Source: Tangfeifania diversioriginum
Lineage (GTDB): Bacteria; Bacteroidota; Bacteroidia; Bacteroidales; Prolixibacteraceae
DNA length: 64,000 bases
Direction: 5' to 3'
Assembly: GCF_900141875.1 (NCBI RefSeq)
Contig: NZ_FQZE01000023.1
Coordinates: forward strand, 1-64,000
The position numbers and the translations under genes are program-made. The notes beneath the pieces were generated by a model that saw only the letters and a program-made list of their open reading frames with translations, ran no database searches and was not told the origin of the DNA. Below are positions 1 to 9,053 of the stretch, one piece after another. Each line of letters starts with the position of its first letter. Position 1 is the stretch's first letter.

Positions 1-147
1 GCCACTTTTGGAGAGACTGAACTATTCATAAATTTTAAAAATATGAATAAAGTTCAGGTTAATCCCGACTTAGATGAAGTTGAACTTTTAAAAAAAGTTT
101 TACTGAATCTTAGTCGCTATCGCGAGATAGGGATTATTTGTGAATAA
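1..147 (+). CDS. C-terminal 48 residues of an unidentified protein, cut by the window edge
   Basis: Frame 1 is open from the first base to a TAA at 145-147 and ends in RYREIGIICE. The start lies outside the window. It converges on glmM with only 6 bp between the two stop codons, which fits a real gene end. Composition is hydrophilic with alternating Leu/Lys/Glu. I recognise no family from this tail. Confidence 0.6.
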   Translation, partial: ATFGETELFINFKNMNKVQVNPDLDEVELLKKVLLNLSRYREIGIICE

Positions 148-153
148 TCCGGG

Positions 154-1536
154 CTAAACGATCGATTTGATTTCTTCAATCATTTTTTGCGCCAACTTCT
201 CCGTTTCCTCAACCGATCTTGCTTCGGAATAAATGCGGATAATCGGTTCGGTATTCGATTTGCGCAAATGCACCCACGAATTTTCAAAATCAATTTTCAC
301 CCCGTCGATGTCGTTTACCTTTTCGTGGCTGTATTTCTCTTTCATTTTTAGCAAAATAACATCCACATCAATTTCAGGTGTGAGTTCAATTTTATTTTTC
401 GACATGAAATAGTCAGGGTAGGTTTTCCGCAGTTCTGAACATTTCATCCCCGATTTGGCGAGGTGCGTGAGAAACAAAGCAGCACCAACCAGCGCATCGC
501 GTCCGTAGTGACTGGCCGGATAAATAACGCCGCCATTTCCTTCGCCGCCAATCACAGCGTTTGTTTCTTTCATTTTGGCCACCACATTTACTTCGCCAAC
601 TGCAGATGCAGTGTAAGTTTTCCCGTGCTTTTCGGTTACATCGCGCAGCACGCGGCTCGATGAAAGATTGGAAACTGTGCTGCCGGGAGTCTGGCTCAAC
701 ACGTAATCGCTTACGGCGGCCAGCGTGTATTCTTCGCTGAACATGCTGCCATCTTCATTAATAATCACCAGCCGGTCCACATCCGGATCGACTACAAATC
801 CCACATCCACATTGCTTTTGCCAATTATCGATGAAGTTTCTTTCAGGTTCTCCGGAATAGGTTCGGGTGTGTGTGCAAAATGGCCGGTGGTTTCGCAATT
901 GATTTCCACTACGTTTTTTATTCCGAGTGCACTGAAAAGCGCCGGCATGGCAATTCCACCCACCGAATTCACGGCATCCACAGCCACGGAGAAACCGGCT
1001 TTTTGAATGGCTTCCACATCTACCAACTCCAAGTCCAGCACTTTCTGAACATGGATTTGCGTGTAATCTTTTTCAGAAACTTCTCCCAAATCATCCACTT
1101 CGGCAAATTCAAAATTTTCTGCTTCGGCATATTCAAGAATTTGAACGCCTTCTTCGGCATTCAAAAATTCGCCTTTTGAGTTCAGCAGTTTCAGGGCGTT
1201 CCACTGTTTCGGATTGTGGCTCGCCGTAAGAATCAGTCCGCCATCGGCATTTTCTTCGGTAACAGCAATTTCGGTAGTGGGTGTTGTGGCCAGCCCGATA
1301 TTTACCACATTGCAGCCCATACCGGTTAAAGTGGCCACAACAAGCGCACTTACCATTTCGCCTGAAATGCGTGCATCGCGGCCTACAACTACTTTTATTT
1401 TTTGATTGTTTGAGTTTTGTTTGGCCCAGGTGGCATAGGCAGCAGTGAATTTCACCACGTCGAGCGGACTGAGACCTTCGCCGGGTTTGCCGCCAATTGT
1501 ACCTCTGATCCCGGAAATTGATTTTATTAACGCCAT
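154..1536 (-). CDS. glmM: phosphoglucosamine mutase
   Basis: Interconverts glucosamine-6-phosphate and glucosamine-1-phosphate on the way to UDP-GlcNAc, so it is cytosolic and needed for peptidoglycan and LPS. All four hallmarks of the alpha-D-phosphohexomutase family are visible in 460 aa: the phosphoserine loop TASHNP (Ser106), the metal loop DPDVDR (250-255), the sugar loop GGEGNGG (330-336) and the phosphate-binding RKSNTEP (425-431). The GEGN sugar loop is the form I associate with Bacteroidota GlmM; a phosphomannomutase role cannot be excluded from motifs alone. ATG start. A TAATTTTG box (minus strand, 1563-1570) lies about 27 bp upstream and resembles the phylum's -7 element. Confidence 0.93.
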   Translation of the reverse strand: MALIKSISGIRGTIGGKPGEGLSPLDVVKFTAAYATWAKQNSNNQKIKVVVGRDARISGEMVSALVVATLTGMGCNVVNIGLATTPTTEIAVTEENADGGLILTASHNPKQWNALKLLNSKGEFLNAEEGVQILEYAEAENFEFAEVDDLGEVSEKDYTQIHVQKVLDLELVDVEAIQKAGFSVAVDAVNSVGGIAMPALFSALGIKNVVEINCETTGHFAHTPEPIPENLKETSSIIGKSNVDVGFVVDPDVDRLVIINEDGSMFSEEYTLAAVSDYVLSQTPGSTVSNLSSSRVLRDVTEKHGKTYTASAVGEVNVVAKMKETNAVIGGEGNGGVIYPASHYGRDALVGAALFLTHLAKSGMKCSELRKTYPDYFMSKNKIELTPEIDVDVILLKMKEKYSHEKVNDIDGVKIDFENSWVHLRKSNTEPIIRIYSEARSVEETEKLAQKMIEEIKSIV

Positions 1537-1606
1537 TTTTGTTCCATTTTAGTTTAAGGAAACAAAATTAACAACCTTCCCCGAAATTCAGGAATTGAAC
1601 AGGCAA

Positions 1607-2284
1607 TTAAATAATCTCGTCGAGTTCGTTTAGCGTATTTTTCAGTTTATGAATGTAATTTCCGTAAAGGCGGCGAAATCCCCAGCGCATGAGCAGGAAT
1701 ATTCCGCCTACCATCAGTACCAAAACCACAAATCCCACCAGGATGGTAAGCAGTAGCATTGGCAGCGGAATATCGGACATGAGGACACCGTTGTCGGCGG
1801 CACTCTCTTCCATTCCGTTGTACAAACCGGTTATAAAAGAAACCGTCATGGCTGCCGACAGGAAAATAAGCGCCAGGAAAAACAACCGTTGATAAATTTT
1901 GAGGGTTTTAATTATTTTCACGAGCGTTTCGCGGAGGTTGCAGCTAATATCGCAGCTTTTCTTCACCCGGTAATATTTCACCACAAAATAGATGAATGTT
2001 ACAAAAATTAATGCATTGGTGAAAATGCTCAGGAAGTTAAGCCACAGGGGTATTTCAAAGTCGCTTCCCATGCTCTCCAGTAACATGGGCGAAAAGAAAA
2101 AGTCGTCTAAAATAAAAAGGGCGATCAGGATAAAAAGTATTCCGAATCCAATTTTAATATTTCGGTCGATTCGTTCGATCAGATTACTGGTATGCTTACG
2201 GAGCATCTCTTCGATCTGGCTTTCGTTAAGTTCCTCTTTGGAACTCATTTTTTGCCAGGCCTTTTTTAAGTCATTCAGTTCCAT
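1607..2284 (-). CDS. four-helix membrane protein downstream of an ECF sigma factor
   Basis: About 225 aa. The N-terminus is soluble (about residues 1-43, beginning MELNDLKKAWQKM) and is followed by four hydrophobic segments near residues 46-66, 82-105, 135-158 and 175-200. The longest frame begins at a TTG inside the sigma-factor stop; the ATG at 2284, 2 nt after that TGA and preceded by AGAGGA, is the better start. The tight spacing implies translational coupling. Similar helical proteins with an N-terminal KKAWQ-like stretch commonly follow ECF sigma genes in Bacteroidota, so an anti-sigma or sigma-modulating role is plausible but inferred. Confidence 0.75.
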   Translation of the reverse strand: MELNDLKKAWQKMSSKEELNESQIEEMLRKHTSNLIERIDRNIKIGFGILFILIALFILDDFFFSPMLLESMGSDFEIPLWLNFLSIFTNALIFVTFIYFVVKYYRVKKSCDISCNLRETLVKIIKTLKIYQRLFFLALIFLSAAMTVSFITGLYNGMEESAADNGVLMSDIPLPMLLLTILVGFVVLVLMVGGIFLLMRWGFRRLYGNYIHKLKNTLNELDEII

Positions 2285-2286
2285 AA

Positions 2287-2778
2287 TCAATCCTCTTCTT
2301 TAACCATCAGTTTTTTTAGTTTCTTTTTAATGCGGTTCATTTTCACCCGCACATAGTTTTGTGTAATGCCAGTAATCTCCGCAATTTCTTCGTACTTTTT
2401 ATTTTCCAGAAACAACAGGATTATCGATTTTTCAATTCCGCTCAGTTGTTTTACAGCCTTGTGCAAAAGTTTAATACTTTCTTCGGTTTCGGTATCGTAA
2501 TTCTCATCCGCAATCTGAAAATTCTGGGACGACAAGCGGCTTTGATCGGGCCGGCGTTTACTTTTTTTGAACGAAGTGATAGCCGTATTCAGCGCCACTC
2601 GGTACATCCATGTTGTTACCTTCGATTCTTTCCGAAACGAGGGATACGATTTCCACAACTGCGCCACGATTTCCTGGAACAGATCATCTCTGTCGTCCTG
2701 AGAATCGCAATACAGGCTGCACACTTTGTAAATGATACCCTGGTTCTTCTGAATTATTTGCAAAAATTCCTTCTCCAA
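2287..2778 (-). CDS. ECF-type RNA polymerase sigma factor
   Basis: A 163-aa sigma-70 family protein directing RNA polymerase to a special promoter set. Region 2 is residues ~12-75 (DLFQEIVAQLWKSY, then the TTWMYRVALNTA -10 recognition helix). Region 4 is the C-terminal ~55 residues, with the helix-turn-helix YEEIAEITGITQNYVRVKM. No ATG exists between the upstream in-frame stop and region 2; the frame begins at TTG (2778), so this is an unusual but probably real TTG start. It forms a two-gene operon with the membrane protein at 1607-2284, its likely regulator. Confidence 0.9.
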   Translation of the reverse strand: MEKEFLQIIQKNQGIIYKVCSLYCDSQDDRDDLFQEIVAQLWKSYPSFRKESKVTTWMYRVALNTAITSFKKSKRRPDQSRLSSQNFQIADENYDTETEESIKLLHKAVKQLSGIEKSIILLFLENKKYEEIAEITGITQNYVRVKMNRIKKKLKKLMVKEED

Positions 2779-2850
2779 AACTGAACTATTAGTAAAAGGA
2801 TAGCTAAAAAATTACATTTAAAATTCGAATTTAGATGGAATGAAACCGGA

Positions 2851-3747
2851 CTATTTCATTTTTAAAAATTGCACCTCTTTTTTTGAAAGGATACGCCACC
2901 TGCCGCGCGGCAGATTTTTTTTGGTGAGGCCGGCAAAATATACACGGTCGAGTTTTTTCACTTTGTACCCCAGGTGCTCGAATATACGGCGCACAATCCG
3001 GTTGCGCCCCGAATGGATTTCAAGGCCGATCTCGGTTTTGTCGGCCGGATCGATAAAACTGACGGCATCGGCGGCAATTTTACCGTCTTCCAGCTCAACG
3101 CCATCGGCAATCTGGAGCACGTCGTTTTTGGTCACCGGTTTATTGAGCGTTACCTGGTATATTTTTTTCACTTTGTGGCTCGGGTGGGTCAGTTTGTCGG
3201 AAAGCTCGCCGTCGTTGGTCAGCAGCAAAACGCCGGTTGTGTTGCGGTCGAGGCGGCCCACCGGGTAAATACGTTCGTCGCAGGCATCTTTCACCAAATC
3301 CATCACCGTGCGGTCGGCATGCGGATCCTGGGTGGTGGTCATAAAATCTTTCGGTTTGTTGAGCAAGACGTAAACCTTTTTTTCGGCATTCAGCCTGCGC
3401 CCGTCAAACCGCACATCGTCGGACATTTTCACCTTCACCCCCATTTCGGTAACCGGTTCGCCGTTAACGGTTACCAGCCCTGCTGCAATGTATTTATCGG
3501 CCTCGCGCCTCGAGCAAACGCCTGAGTTGGCAATAAATCGGTTCAGGCGCATTTCTCCGGTGGTGGCTGTCCTTTCGGGCCTGCTCCGTGGCAGTTTCCC
3601 TGTTTTGGGTTTAACCCCTTCCGGCCTTTTTTTCAGCCTGATTACTTTTTTCCCTGAAGCTCGCTCTTTTCCTAACGATCTTTCATTTTTACCCTTTCTC
3701 CTGTTGTCCGACGCATCCCTGCGTCCTTTTCCCTGATTCCTGTTCAT
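2851..3747 (-). CDS. RsuA/RluB-family rRNA pseudouridine synthase with basic N-terminal extension
   Basis: Isomerises a uridine in rRNA to pseudouridine. An S4 RNA-binding domain (RLNRFIANSGVCSRREAD) is followed by the pseudouridine synthase domain with the catalytic-Asp motif GRLDRNTTGVLLL. The N-terminus carries about 65 residues rich in Lys, Arg and Gly, a common feature of Bacteroidota members. The longest frame starts at ATG 3789, but a CGACCTTTGC promoter-like box (3766-3775) lies inside that extension, so I prefer ATG 3747 (MNRNQGKGRR). RluB is the closest E. coli parallel; RluE or RluF cannot be excluded. Confidence 0.88.
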   Translation of the reverse strand: MNRNQGKGRRDASDNRRKGKNERSLGKERASGKKVIRLKKRPEGVKPKTGKLPRSRPERTATTGEMRLNRFIANSGVCSRREADKYIAAGLVTVNGEPVTEMGVKVKMSDDVRFDGRRLNAEKKVYVLLNKPKDFMTTTQDPHADRTVMDLVKDACDERIYPVGRLDRNTTGVLLLTNDGELSDKLTHPSHKVKKIYQVTLNKPVTKNDVLQIADGVELEDGKIAADAVSFIDPADKTEIGLEIHSGRNRIVRRIFEHLGYKVKKLDRVYFAGLTKKNLPRGRWRILSKKEVQFLKMK

Positions 3748-3765
3748 ATTGACTTTCAAATTTTT

Positions 3766-3774
3766 GCAAAGGTC
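3766..3774 (-). promoter_or_regulatory. putative -7 box for the pseudouridine synthase gene
   Basis: On the minus strand the sequence reads GACCTTTGC, a near match to TAnnTTTG, about 20 bp before ATG 3747. It argues for that start over the longer frame. No convincing TTTG -33 element was confirmed. Confidence 0.4.
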
Positions 3775-3857
3775 GGAAAAAATCTGCATTTATTTTCCTT
3801 ACCGGAATAAAAACAAAAATTATAACTTTAGCTCCGCAAAATATAAAACATAAAATT

Positions 3858-4628
3858 ATGCAATCGCACGAAATTGATTATAAAATTCTGGGCCACGATG
3901 TGCAGCTGGTAGAAGTGGAGCTCGATCCGGGCGAAACGGTAATTGCCGAAGCCGGCGCTATGCTTTACATGGACGATGAAATTGAATATACCGCCCGCAT
4001 GGGCGACGGTTCCAACCCGCAAGCCGGTTTTTTCGATAAAATCCTTTCAGCCGGTTCGCGGTTGATTACAGGCGAGTCGCTGTTCCTCACCCATTTTACC
4101 AACCAGGGTTTTGGCAAAAAGCATGTGGCTTTTGCAGCACCTTATCCCGGAACCATCATCCCGCTTAACCTGGCTGCTTTCGGTGGAAACATAATTGTGC
4201 AACGTGATGCCTTTTTGTGTGCTGCACTGGGCACAAAAATTTCCATCACTTTCAGTAAGAAACTGGGCGCGGGCTTTTTTGGCGGCGAAGGCTTTGTTTT
4301 GCAGCAGTTGCAGGGCGACGGAAATGCGTTTGTTCATGCCGGCGGAACTGTTATCGAAAAAGAACTGAACAACGAAGTACTGAAAGTGGATACCGGCTGC
4401 ATTGTGGGTTTTGAACCCACCATCGATTACAGCATCGAGAAAGCAGGGAATTTGCGTTCCATGGTTTTTGGCGGCGAGGGAATTTTCCTGGCCACCCTGC
4501 GCGGCACCGGAAAAGTGTGGCTGCAAAGTATGCCCATCCGAAAACTGATTCGTGAACTTTCGCCTGCCGGAGGAAATACCCGGAAAGAATCGCGTGGCGG
4601 GTTGCTGAATAATTTACTGGAGGGATAA
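3858..4628 (+). CDS. TIGR00266 / AIM24 family protein
   Basis: 256 aa without signal peptide or membrane segments. The glycine-rich beta pattern ([17 protein letters not shown] near the start, [17 protein letters not shown] in the middle, [12 protein letters not shown] at the end) matches the AIM24/TIGR00266 family, a widespread single-domain beta-sandwich group related to a yeast mitochondrial inner-membrane protein. The molecular role in bacteria is not established. It diverges from the pseudouridine synthase and converges on dgt across a hairpin-forming spacer. ATG start. Confidence 0.88.
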   Translation: MQSHEIDYKILGHDVQLVEVELDPGETVIAEAGAMLYMDDEIEYTARMGDGSNPQAGFFDKILSAGSRLITGESLFLTHFTNQGFGKKHVAFAAPYPGTIIPLNLAAFGGNIIVQRDAFLCAALGTKISITFSKKLGAGFFGGEGFVLQQLQGDGNAFVHAGGTVIEKELNNEVLKVDTGCIVGFEPTIDYSIEKAGNLRSMVFGGEGIFLATLRGTGKVWLQSMPIRKLIRELSPAGGNTRKESRGGLLNNLLEG

Positions 4629-4638
4629 CATAAGTTGA

Positions 4639-4708
4639 CAGTCGCAGTCACAGTAGGCAGTAGAAATTAAATTGTTAACCGGAGGTTCGTTTATTGTGAC
4701 TGCGACTG
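4639..4708. repeat. long inverted repeat between convergent genes
   Basis: The arm CAGTCGCAGTCACA at 4639-4652 is the exact reverse complement of 4695-4708, and pairing continues inward with G-T wobbles (4653-4657 against 4690-4694). It separates the AIM24-like gene from dgt and could end transcription both ways. A related AACTGCGACT copy follows at 4711-4720, so it may be a REP-like element. Confidence 0.6.
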
Positions 4709-4722
4709 AGAACTGCGACTTC

Positions 4723-6057
4723 TTAAATTACCCCCGGCAAACTGATTCCTTTAATTTTCCGGTACAAATCGAGGGCGAAAATGTCGGTCATTCCCGAGAT
4801 GAAATCCACGGCCGACTGGATTTTGTGGTACAGGCTGTCGCTTTGCGGATGGTACTGTGCAGGTAGCAACGACAGGATTTTTTTGTTGTACCTGTCCTCC
4901 GGATTGATGACTGCCCCCACAAACTCATCGAGCAAGGTGCCGATAATTTTATAACCGGCAATTTCAATTTCAACCACGGTGCGGTGGGCATACACTTCTG
5001 AAAAAGAGATTTCTTTCACCTGTTTCATGGCCGCTGCCTGCCGGTTTTGCAGTGAACCCACCAGGCTTTTCGAAAAACTTCCGGTTAAAATAGCGTCGTA
5101 GTTTTCTTCAAAAATCCGCATGCTTTCGTGAATCAGCTTGCCAATAACACCGGCGCGCAGAAAGCTGATCTTCTCATTTTGGTCAGCTACTTTCTGCAAT
5201 GTATTTTCAATTCGTTGCAACGTTTTTTGGTCTTGGACAGGATCATAAAAATTCAGGAACAATTCTTTTACACGTTCATATTTCAGAATTCCCAGTTTAA
5301 AGGCATCTTCCAAATCCATAATCTGGTAACAAATATCATCGGCGGCCTCCACCAGGTAAACCAGCGGATAGCGCTGAAACGAAAGTTCTTCTTCTGTTTT
5401 TTTCGGCACCTGCAGTTCTGTGGCAATTTTTTGAAATTGATCTTTTTCCGACTGAAAAAAGCCGAATTTCTGCTTGGTAGCCAGCGGCGATTCAAACGGG
5501 TATTTTACAATGCTGGCCAGCGTGGGATAAGTAAGCGCAAAACCGCCGGGCCGTTTCCCGGCAAACTGGTGGGAAAGCAGCCGCAAAGCATTGGCATTCC
5601 CGTCGAACCGGATAAAATCGCTCCATTCTCCCGGGGAAAGCTGGTTTTCAAACTCCTTCCCCGCCCCATTTTGAAAGAAGTTGGAAATGGCCGATTCGCC
5701 CGAGTGGCCAAATGGCGGGTTGCCTAAATCGTGGGCCAGGCACGCGGCCGAAACAATGGTGCCAACTTCCGGGGCAAGTATATTTTCCGGGTTTTCATCT
5801 GTCACTTTTTCTGAAAGTAAATTTCCCAGCGAGCGCCCCACACTGGCTACTTCTAAACTGTGCGTGAGCCGGTTGTGCACAAAAATATGTTCGGGCAGCG
5901 GAAAAACCTGCGTTTTATTCTGCATCCTGCGGAAAGGCGACGAAAAGATTATGCGGTCGTAATCGCGCTGAAACTGCGTCCTGTCCTCTGGTCTGGACGA
6001 AGTTTTCCACTCTTCCATTCCTAACCGCTTTGTTGAAAGTAATTGATTCCAGTTCAT
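4723..6057 (-). CDS. dgt: deoxyguanosinetriphosphate triphosphohydrolase (dGTPase)
   Basis: Hydrolyses dGTP (or other dNTPs) to deoxynucleoside and tripolyphosphate. The 444-aa protein has the HD-domain metal ligands in order: His66 in RLTHSLEVA, then His109-Asp110 in CLAHDLGNPPFGHSGE, with the expected PFRRMQNKTQVFPL motif before them. A later ADDICYQIMDLEDA supplies the second Asp. Length fits the bacterial short dGTPases. ATG start; followed by a palindromic spacer. No neighbour suggests a special role, although dGTPases of this family can also act in phage defence. Confidence 0.93.
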   Translation of the reverse strand: MNWNQLLSTKRLGMEEWKTSSRPEDRTQFQRDYDRIIFSSPFRRMQNKTQVFPLPEHIFVHNRLTHSLEVASVGRSLGNLLSEKVTDENPENILAPEVGTIVSAACLAHDLGNPPFGHSGESAISNFFQNGAGKEFENQLSPGEWSDFIRFDGNANALRLLSHQFAGKRPGGFALTYPTLASIVKYPFESPLATKQKFGFFQSEKDQFQKIATELQVPKKTEEELSFQRYPLVYLVEAADDICYQIMDLEDAFKLGILKYERVKELFLNFYDPVQDQKTLQRIENTLQKVADQNEKISFLRAGVIGKLIHESMRIFEENYDAILTGSFSKSLVGSLQNRQAAAMKQVKEISFSEVYAHRTVVEIEIAGYKIIGTLLDEFVGAVINPEDRYNKKILSLLPAQYHPQSDSLYHKIQSAVDFISGMTDIFALDLYRKIKGISLPGVI

Positions 6058-6085
6058 GCTTTAAAAAAATTACAGTAATTCAAGC

Positions 6086-6206
6086 TCCAAAAAACAAATA
6101 AATTTCAAATCTCAAAATTCAATTATCGAAACATTCTCACTGAAAATTTGGAATTTGAGACGTTGAGCATTGGAATTTAATTGAGATTTGGATTTTGTTT
6201 TTTGGA
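6086..6206. repeat. imperfect AT-rich inverted repeat, REP/MITE-like
   Basis: TCCAAAAAACAAA (6086-6098) is mirrored by TTTGTTTTTTGGA (6194-6206), with a second imperfect pairing of CAAATCTCAA and TTGAGATTTG inside. It fills the intergenic space between dgt and the metallopeptidase gene. Similar TTTGGAATTTGAG strings are common between genes in Bacteroidota. Confidence 0.55.
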
Positions 6207-6209
6207 TTT

Positions 6210-6911
6210 TCACAATGTGTATGTCGAATATTTTTTCACCTGTCTGGCCAGTTCACGCGCCCGGCACTCTGTAGCCTGATCGAGTTTCTCCCAGAACTTT
6301 TCGCTGTGGTTTTTTATTTCGGTATGCACCAGCTCGTGCAGCAGAATGTAGTCGATAAGTTCGTCGGGAAGTTTCATCATTTGCAGGTTGAGGCTGATAT
6401 TGTTGCGCGACGAACAGCTTCCCCAGTTGCGTTTGTTGTTGCGGATGGTTACATTGTTATAGCTGAACCCGTGCTTTTGTGCCAGTTCTTTCAAACGCGG
6501 GGGCAGCAGCAGATGTGCCTCAACCCTGTAAACTTGTGTGAGTATTTGTTCAACTGCCATTCGCGCATTTTCCGACTGAAAGTCCTGAATGAAAATAATT
6601 ACATCATCATTTTGAACATCTACTTTACCGGTTACAGGCCCTTTTTTCAAAAAAACCGAATGCTTTTTTGTTTTCATGAAAAAACCTTCGGTAAATGAAA
6701 CTTGTTTTGCCCCGGCTTTCTCCTGCTGCTTTCGAATCCATGCTTCACTTTGCTCAAGAAAAGAAAGCACCTCTTTTTCTGATACAAAAAAGGGAAATGA
6801 AACCAGCACCGACTTATCGGGTTTTACACTGATTTTTAACTTTTTAGACCTTCGGTTCCGGTAAAAAGTTACCGGACCAATGCTTTTAAAGTGAACTACT
6901 TTGTTTGGCAT
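6210..6911 (-). CDS. YgjP/SprT-like zinc metallopeptidase (DUF45)
   Basis: 233 aa. The zinc site is visible: HELVH at 192-196 with a third ligand His202 in NHSEKFW, and the family-specific WGSCSS at 163-168 before it. Members resemble the catalytic part of SprT and WSS1-like proteases; substrates in bacteria are not settled. There is no signal peptide, so it is presumably cytosolic. It diverges from the 6949 gene with a 37-bp spacer. Confidence 0.88.
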   Translation of the reverse strand: MPNKVVHFKSIGPVTFYRNRRSKKLKISVKPDKSVLVSFPFFVSEKEVLSFLEQSEAWIRKQQEKAGAKQVSFTEGFFMKTKKHSVFLKKGPVTGKVDVQNDDVIIFIQDFQSENARMAVEQILTQVYRVEAHLLLPPRLKELAQKHGFSYNNVTIRNNKRNWGSCSSRNNISLNLQMMKLPDELIDYILLHELVHTEIKNHSEKFWEKLDQATECRARELARQVKKYSTYTL

Positions 6912-6948
6912 TCGTTTCTATTAAAAATAAAATCAAAGATACCATATT

Positions 6949-7653
6949 ATGGAACAGAACAAAAAATCAGAAGTGTTTACTAATCTCACCAAACACGTTA
7001 CCATTGTTGCTGTTGAAGATAAAGTGCTGCCCGGCAGCCTTGTTTTTGAAGCCCAAAACCAGTTCCCCGGTTATTATCACGAAACCCCTACCAATCCGGA
7101 ACCGGTGTACATCTACCTTGTGCTCGACAGGCAATACCCGCTGGAAGAAGTGCTTCGCGCCACGCAAAACATCGAAAAAGAGTATAAATGGGAGTTTGAT
7201 TCCGGTAAAGGATATATGCGCATTGGTTCGCAATTCCTGAATGTTATTCGCGTCCGGCACCTGCCCGAACTCGACCTGGTGGAAAAAATACAGGAAGCCT
7301 ACCAAAAGCAGGGGATTCATTTTTTAATGAATAAAAAGCTGCAAGGAAAACTGGAAGCTGAAGTGAAAATTGTAAAGTTTTTGATGCTCAAAAAATTGGG
7401 TGAAGGTGTTTACATCGAATCAAAAGACGATAATTTTGGGTATATTGAAATACCAAAATACCTTCCGCACGATGCATTCATTAAAGTTACAATGGACGTA
7501 AAATACAACTGGAGCGGCCACGAATTTGATGCAGCCTCTTGTTCGTTTTACAAAGACGGTAAACTCTATGAATCTGTGCGCATTCTTTCCAACAAAATAG
7601 ATGCGGATTATTTGCTAAAAATAAGAAAACTATACCTGGAGAAAATCAGATAA
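6949..7653 (+). CDS. conserved hypothetical protein
   Basis: 234 aa, soluble, mixed alpha/beta by eye, no signal peptide, Cys nearly absent. The N-terminal half has beta-rich patches (TNLTKHVTIVAVEDKVLPG, PEPVYIYLVLD); the C-terminal half has a basic helix then WSGHEFDAASCSFYKDGK. I do not recognise the family. Strong codon-position bias and a clean ATG just after the divergent metallopeptidase promoter region support it as a real gene. Confidence 0.8.
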   Translation: MEQNKKSEVFTNLTKHVTIVAVEDKVLPGSLVFEAQNQFPGYYHETPTNPEPVYIYLVLDRQYPLEEVLRATQNIEKEYKWEFDSGKGYMRIGSQFLNVIRVRHLPELDLVEKIQEAYQKQGIHFLMNKKLQGKLEAEVKIVKFLMLKKLGEGVYIESKDDNFGYIEIPKYLPHDAFIKVTMDVKYNWSGHEFDAASCSFYKDGKLYESVRILSNKIDADYLLKIRKLYLEKIR

Positions 7654-7708
7654 TTACTTCCCTGTTTTACCCTGAACATTTTATGCCACATTTCATCTGA
7701 TGTTGATA

Positions 7709-7737
7709 TTGGAATAAAAAAGGTTTTATTATTTTTG
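7709..7737 (+). promoter_or_regulatory. putative promoter of the HlyD/TolC operon
   Basis: TATTTTTG at 7730-7737 fits TAnnTTTG, with a TTG at 7709-7711 about 18 bp upstream. It lies about 84 bp before ATG 7821, making the 7749 TTG frame start unlikely. Confidence 0.5.
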
Positions 7738-7820
7738 CCTTTCGCGAATTGCAAGTCTCTAATATTATTAATCCATCAGTTTTTTACCTTTATGTTTTAC
7801 CAAAACCAACTAAATTAAAA

Positions 7821-9044
7821 ATGGGAAGCCAAAAAAAAATCAAAGTTTTCCTGCTTGTTGCATTTGCCCTTATTGCATTAGCAGCAATAGCTTACTACTC
7901 ACGACTGTTTGTCCCCAATACCGTAAAACCAGGCAGTTTCACCACCCAAATTGTTGAACGCGGTCAGGTTATTTCGGCAACCGACGCTACCGGAATTGTT
8001 GAATCGGAGAATGAAGTTTTGGTCTTAAGCCCCGGCACCGGCATAATTCAATCCATTTTGGCAGAGCCCGGAAGCCGTGTAAAAAAAGGAGATCTAATCC
8101 TGCAACTCAACACCGATGCGGTGAGCGATCAAATCGAAAACATTAAAGACCAGCTGGAAGTCAGGAGAAACAGCCTGAAACGAACCAGGTTAAACGCGCA
8201 AAGCACGCGGCTCGATTTGGAATATAACGAAGAAGTTAAAAAGTTAAGAATTGCCAATTTGGAATCGCAACTGGCCGATCAGAAACAACTGCTTGATGTG
8301 GGTGGTATTTCGCCCGCCCGGCTCGACCAGACCGAACAGGAAATTACGCTGGCAGAAAAAGATCTGAAAACTTTGGTTGAAAAGAATTCCATCAGGTTAC
8401 AGCAGCTGGAAGCTGAAGAACAGGGCCTCCTGTTACAAATAGGAATGCAGGAGAAAAACCTGGACGAGCAAGAGCGCCTGCTGGAAAAAATGAGCATCAG
8501 GGCACCTTCTGACGGCATAATTCTTACCATAAACGGCCAGGAAGGAGAAAAAGTGGGAACCGACAACCTGCTGGTGCGTTTATCTGACCTTACTTCATTT
8601 AAAATTAGCGGTTCGGTTGAAGAACAACATGCCAAACAGCTAAAAACAGGGAACAAAGTAATTGTAATGGTTGACGGTGAACAACTGGAAGGAACTGTTG
8701 GAAATATTACACCACGCGTAGAAAACAATAAAGTTCAGTTCAATGTACATCTCCAACAGAGCAGCCACCCAAAACTTATTGCCAACCAGCAGGTACAAAT
8801 CCAAATCATTAACAGCCTAAAAAACAACACACTAAGAATCAGAAAAATCCCGGATTTTGAAGACAGTAAAAAGCAGAAAAAATTTATAGTTGAAGGCGAC
8901 AAAGCCATTCAGAAAGAATTTACCCTGGGCATTATTGGCAACGAATACTGTGAAATTCTGTCGGGACTGAACGAAGGAGATATAGTTGTAACGGAAGGCC
9001 TGAATGCGTTCAGGCACATCGATGAAATAGAAATTCAAAAGTAA
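7821..9044 (+). CDS. HlyD/MacA-type periplasmic adaptor of an efflux system
   Basis: 407 aa from ATG 7821; the longest frame starts 24 codons earlier at TTG. One N-terminal membrane anchor (VFLLVAFALIALAAIAYYS) is followed by a lipoyl-like half motif (VLVLSPGTGIIQSILAEPGS), a long Leu/Glu/Gln-rich coiled coil, the second lipoyl half (MSIRAPSDGIILTING) and a beta-barrel. It would bridge an inner-membrane transporter to TolC. The next gene, 9 bp downstream, is that TolC-like protein. No ABC or RND pump gene is adjacent, so the inner-membrane partner must be elsewhere or shared. Confidence 0.88.
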   Translation: MGSQKKIKVFLLVAFALIALAAIAYYSRLFVPNTVKPGSFTTQIVERGQVISATDATGIVESENEVLVLSPGTGIIQSILAEPGSRVKKGDLILQLNTDAVSDQIENIKDQLEVRRNSLKRTRLNAQSTRLDLEYNEEVKKLRIANLESQLADQKQLLDVGGISPARLDQTEQEITLAEKDLKTLVEKNSIRLQQLEAEEQGLLLQIGMQEKNLDEQERLLEKMSIRAPSDGIILTINGQEGEKVGTDNLLVRLSDLTSFKISGSVEEQHAKQLKTGNKVIVMVDGEQLEGTVGNITPRVENNKVQFNVHLQQSSHPKLIANQQVQIQIINSLKNNTLRIRKIPDFEDSKKQKKFIVEGDKAIQKEFTLGIIGNEYCEILSGLNEGDIVVTEGLNAFRHIDEIEIQK

Positions 9045-9053
9045 ACCCGAGAA

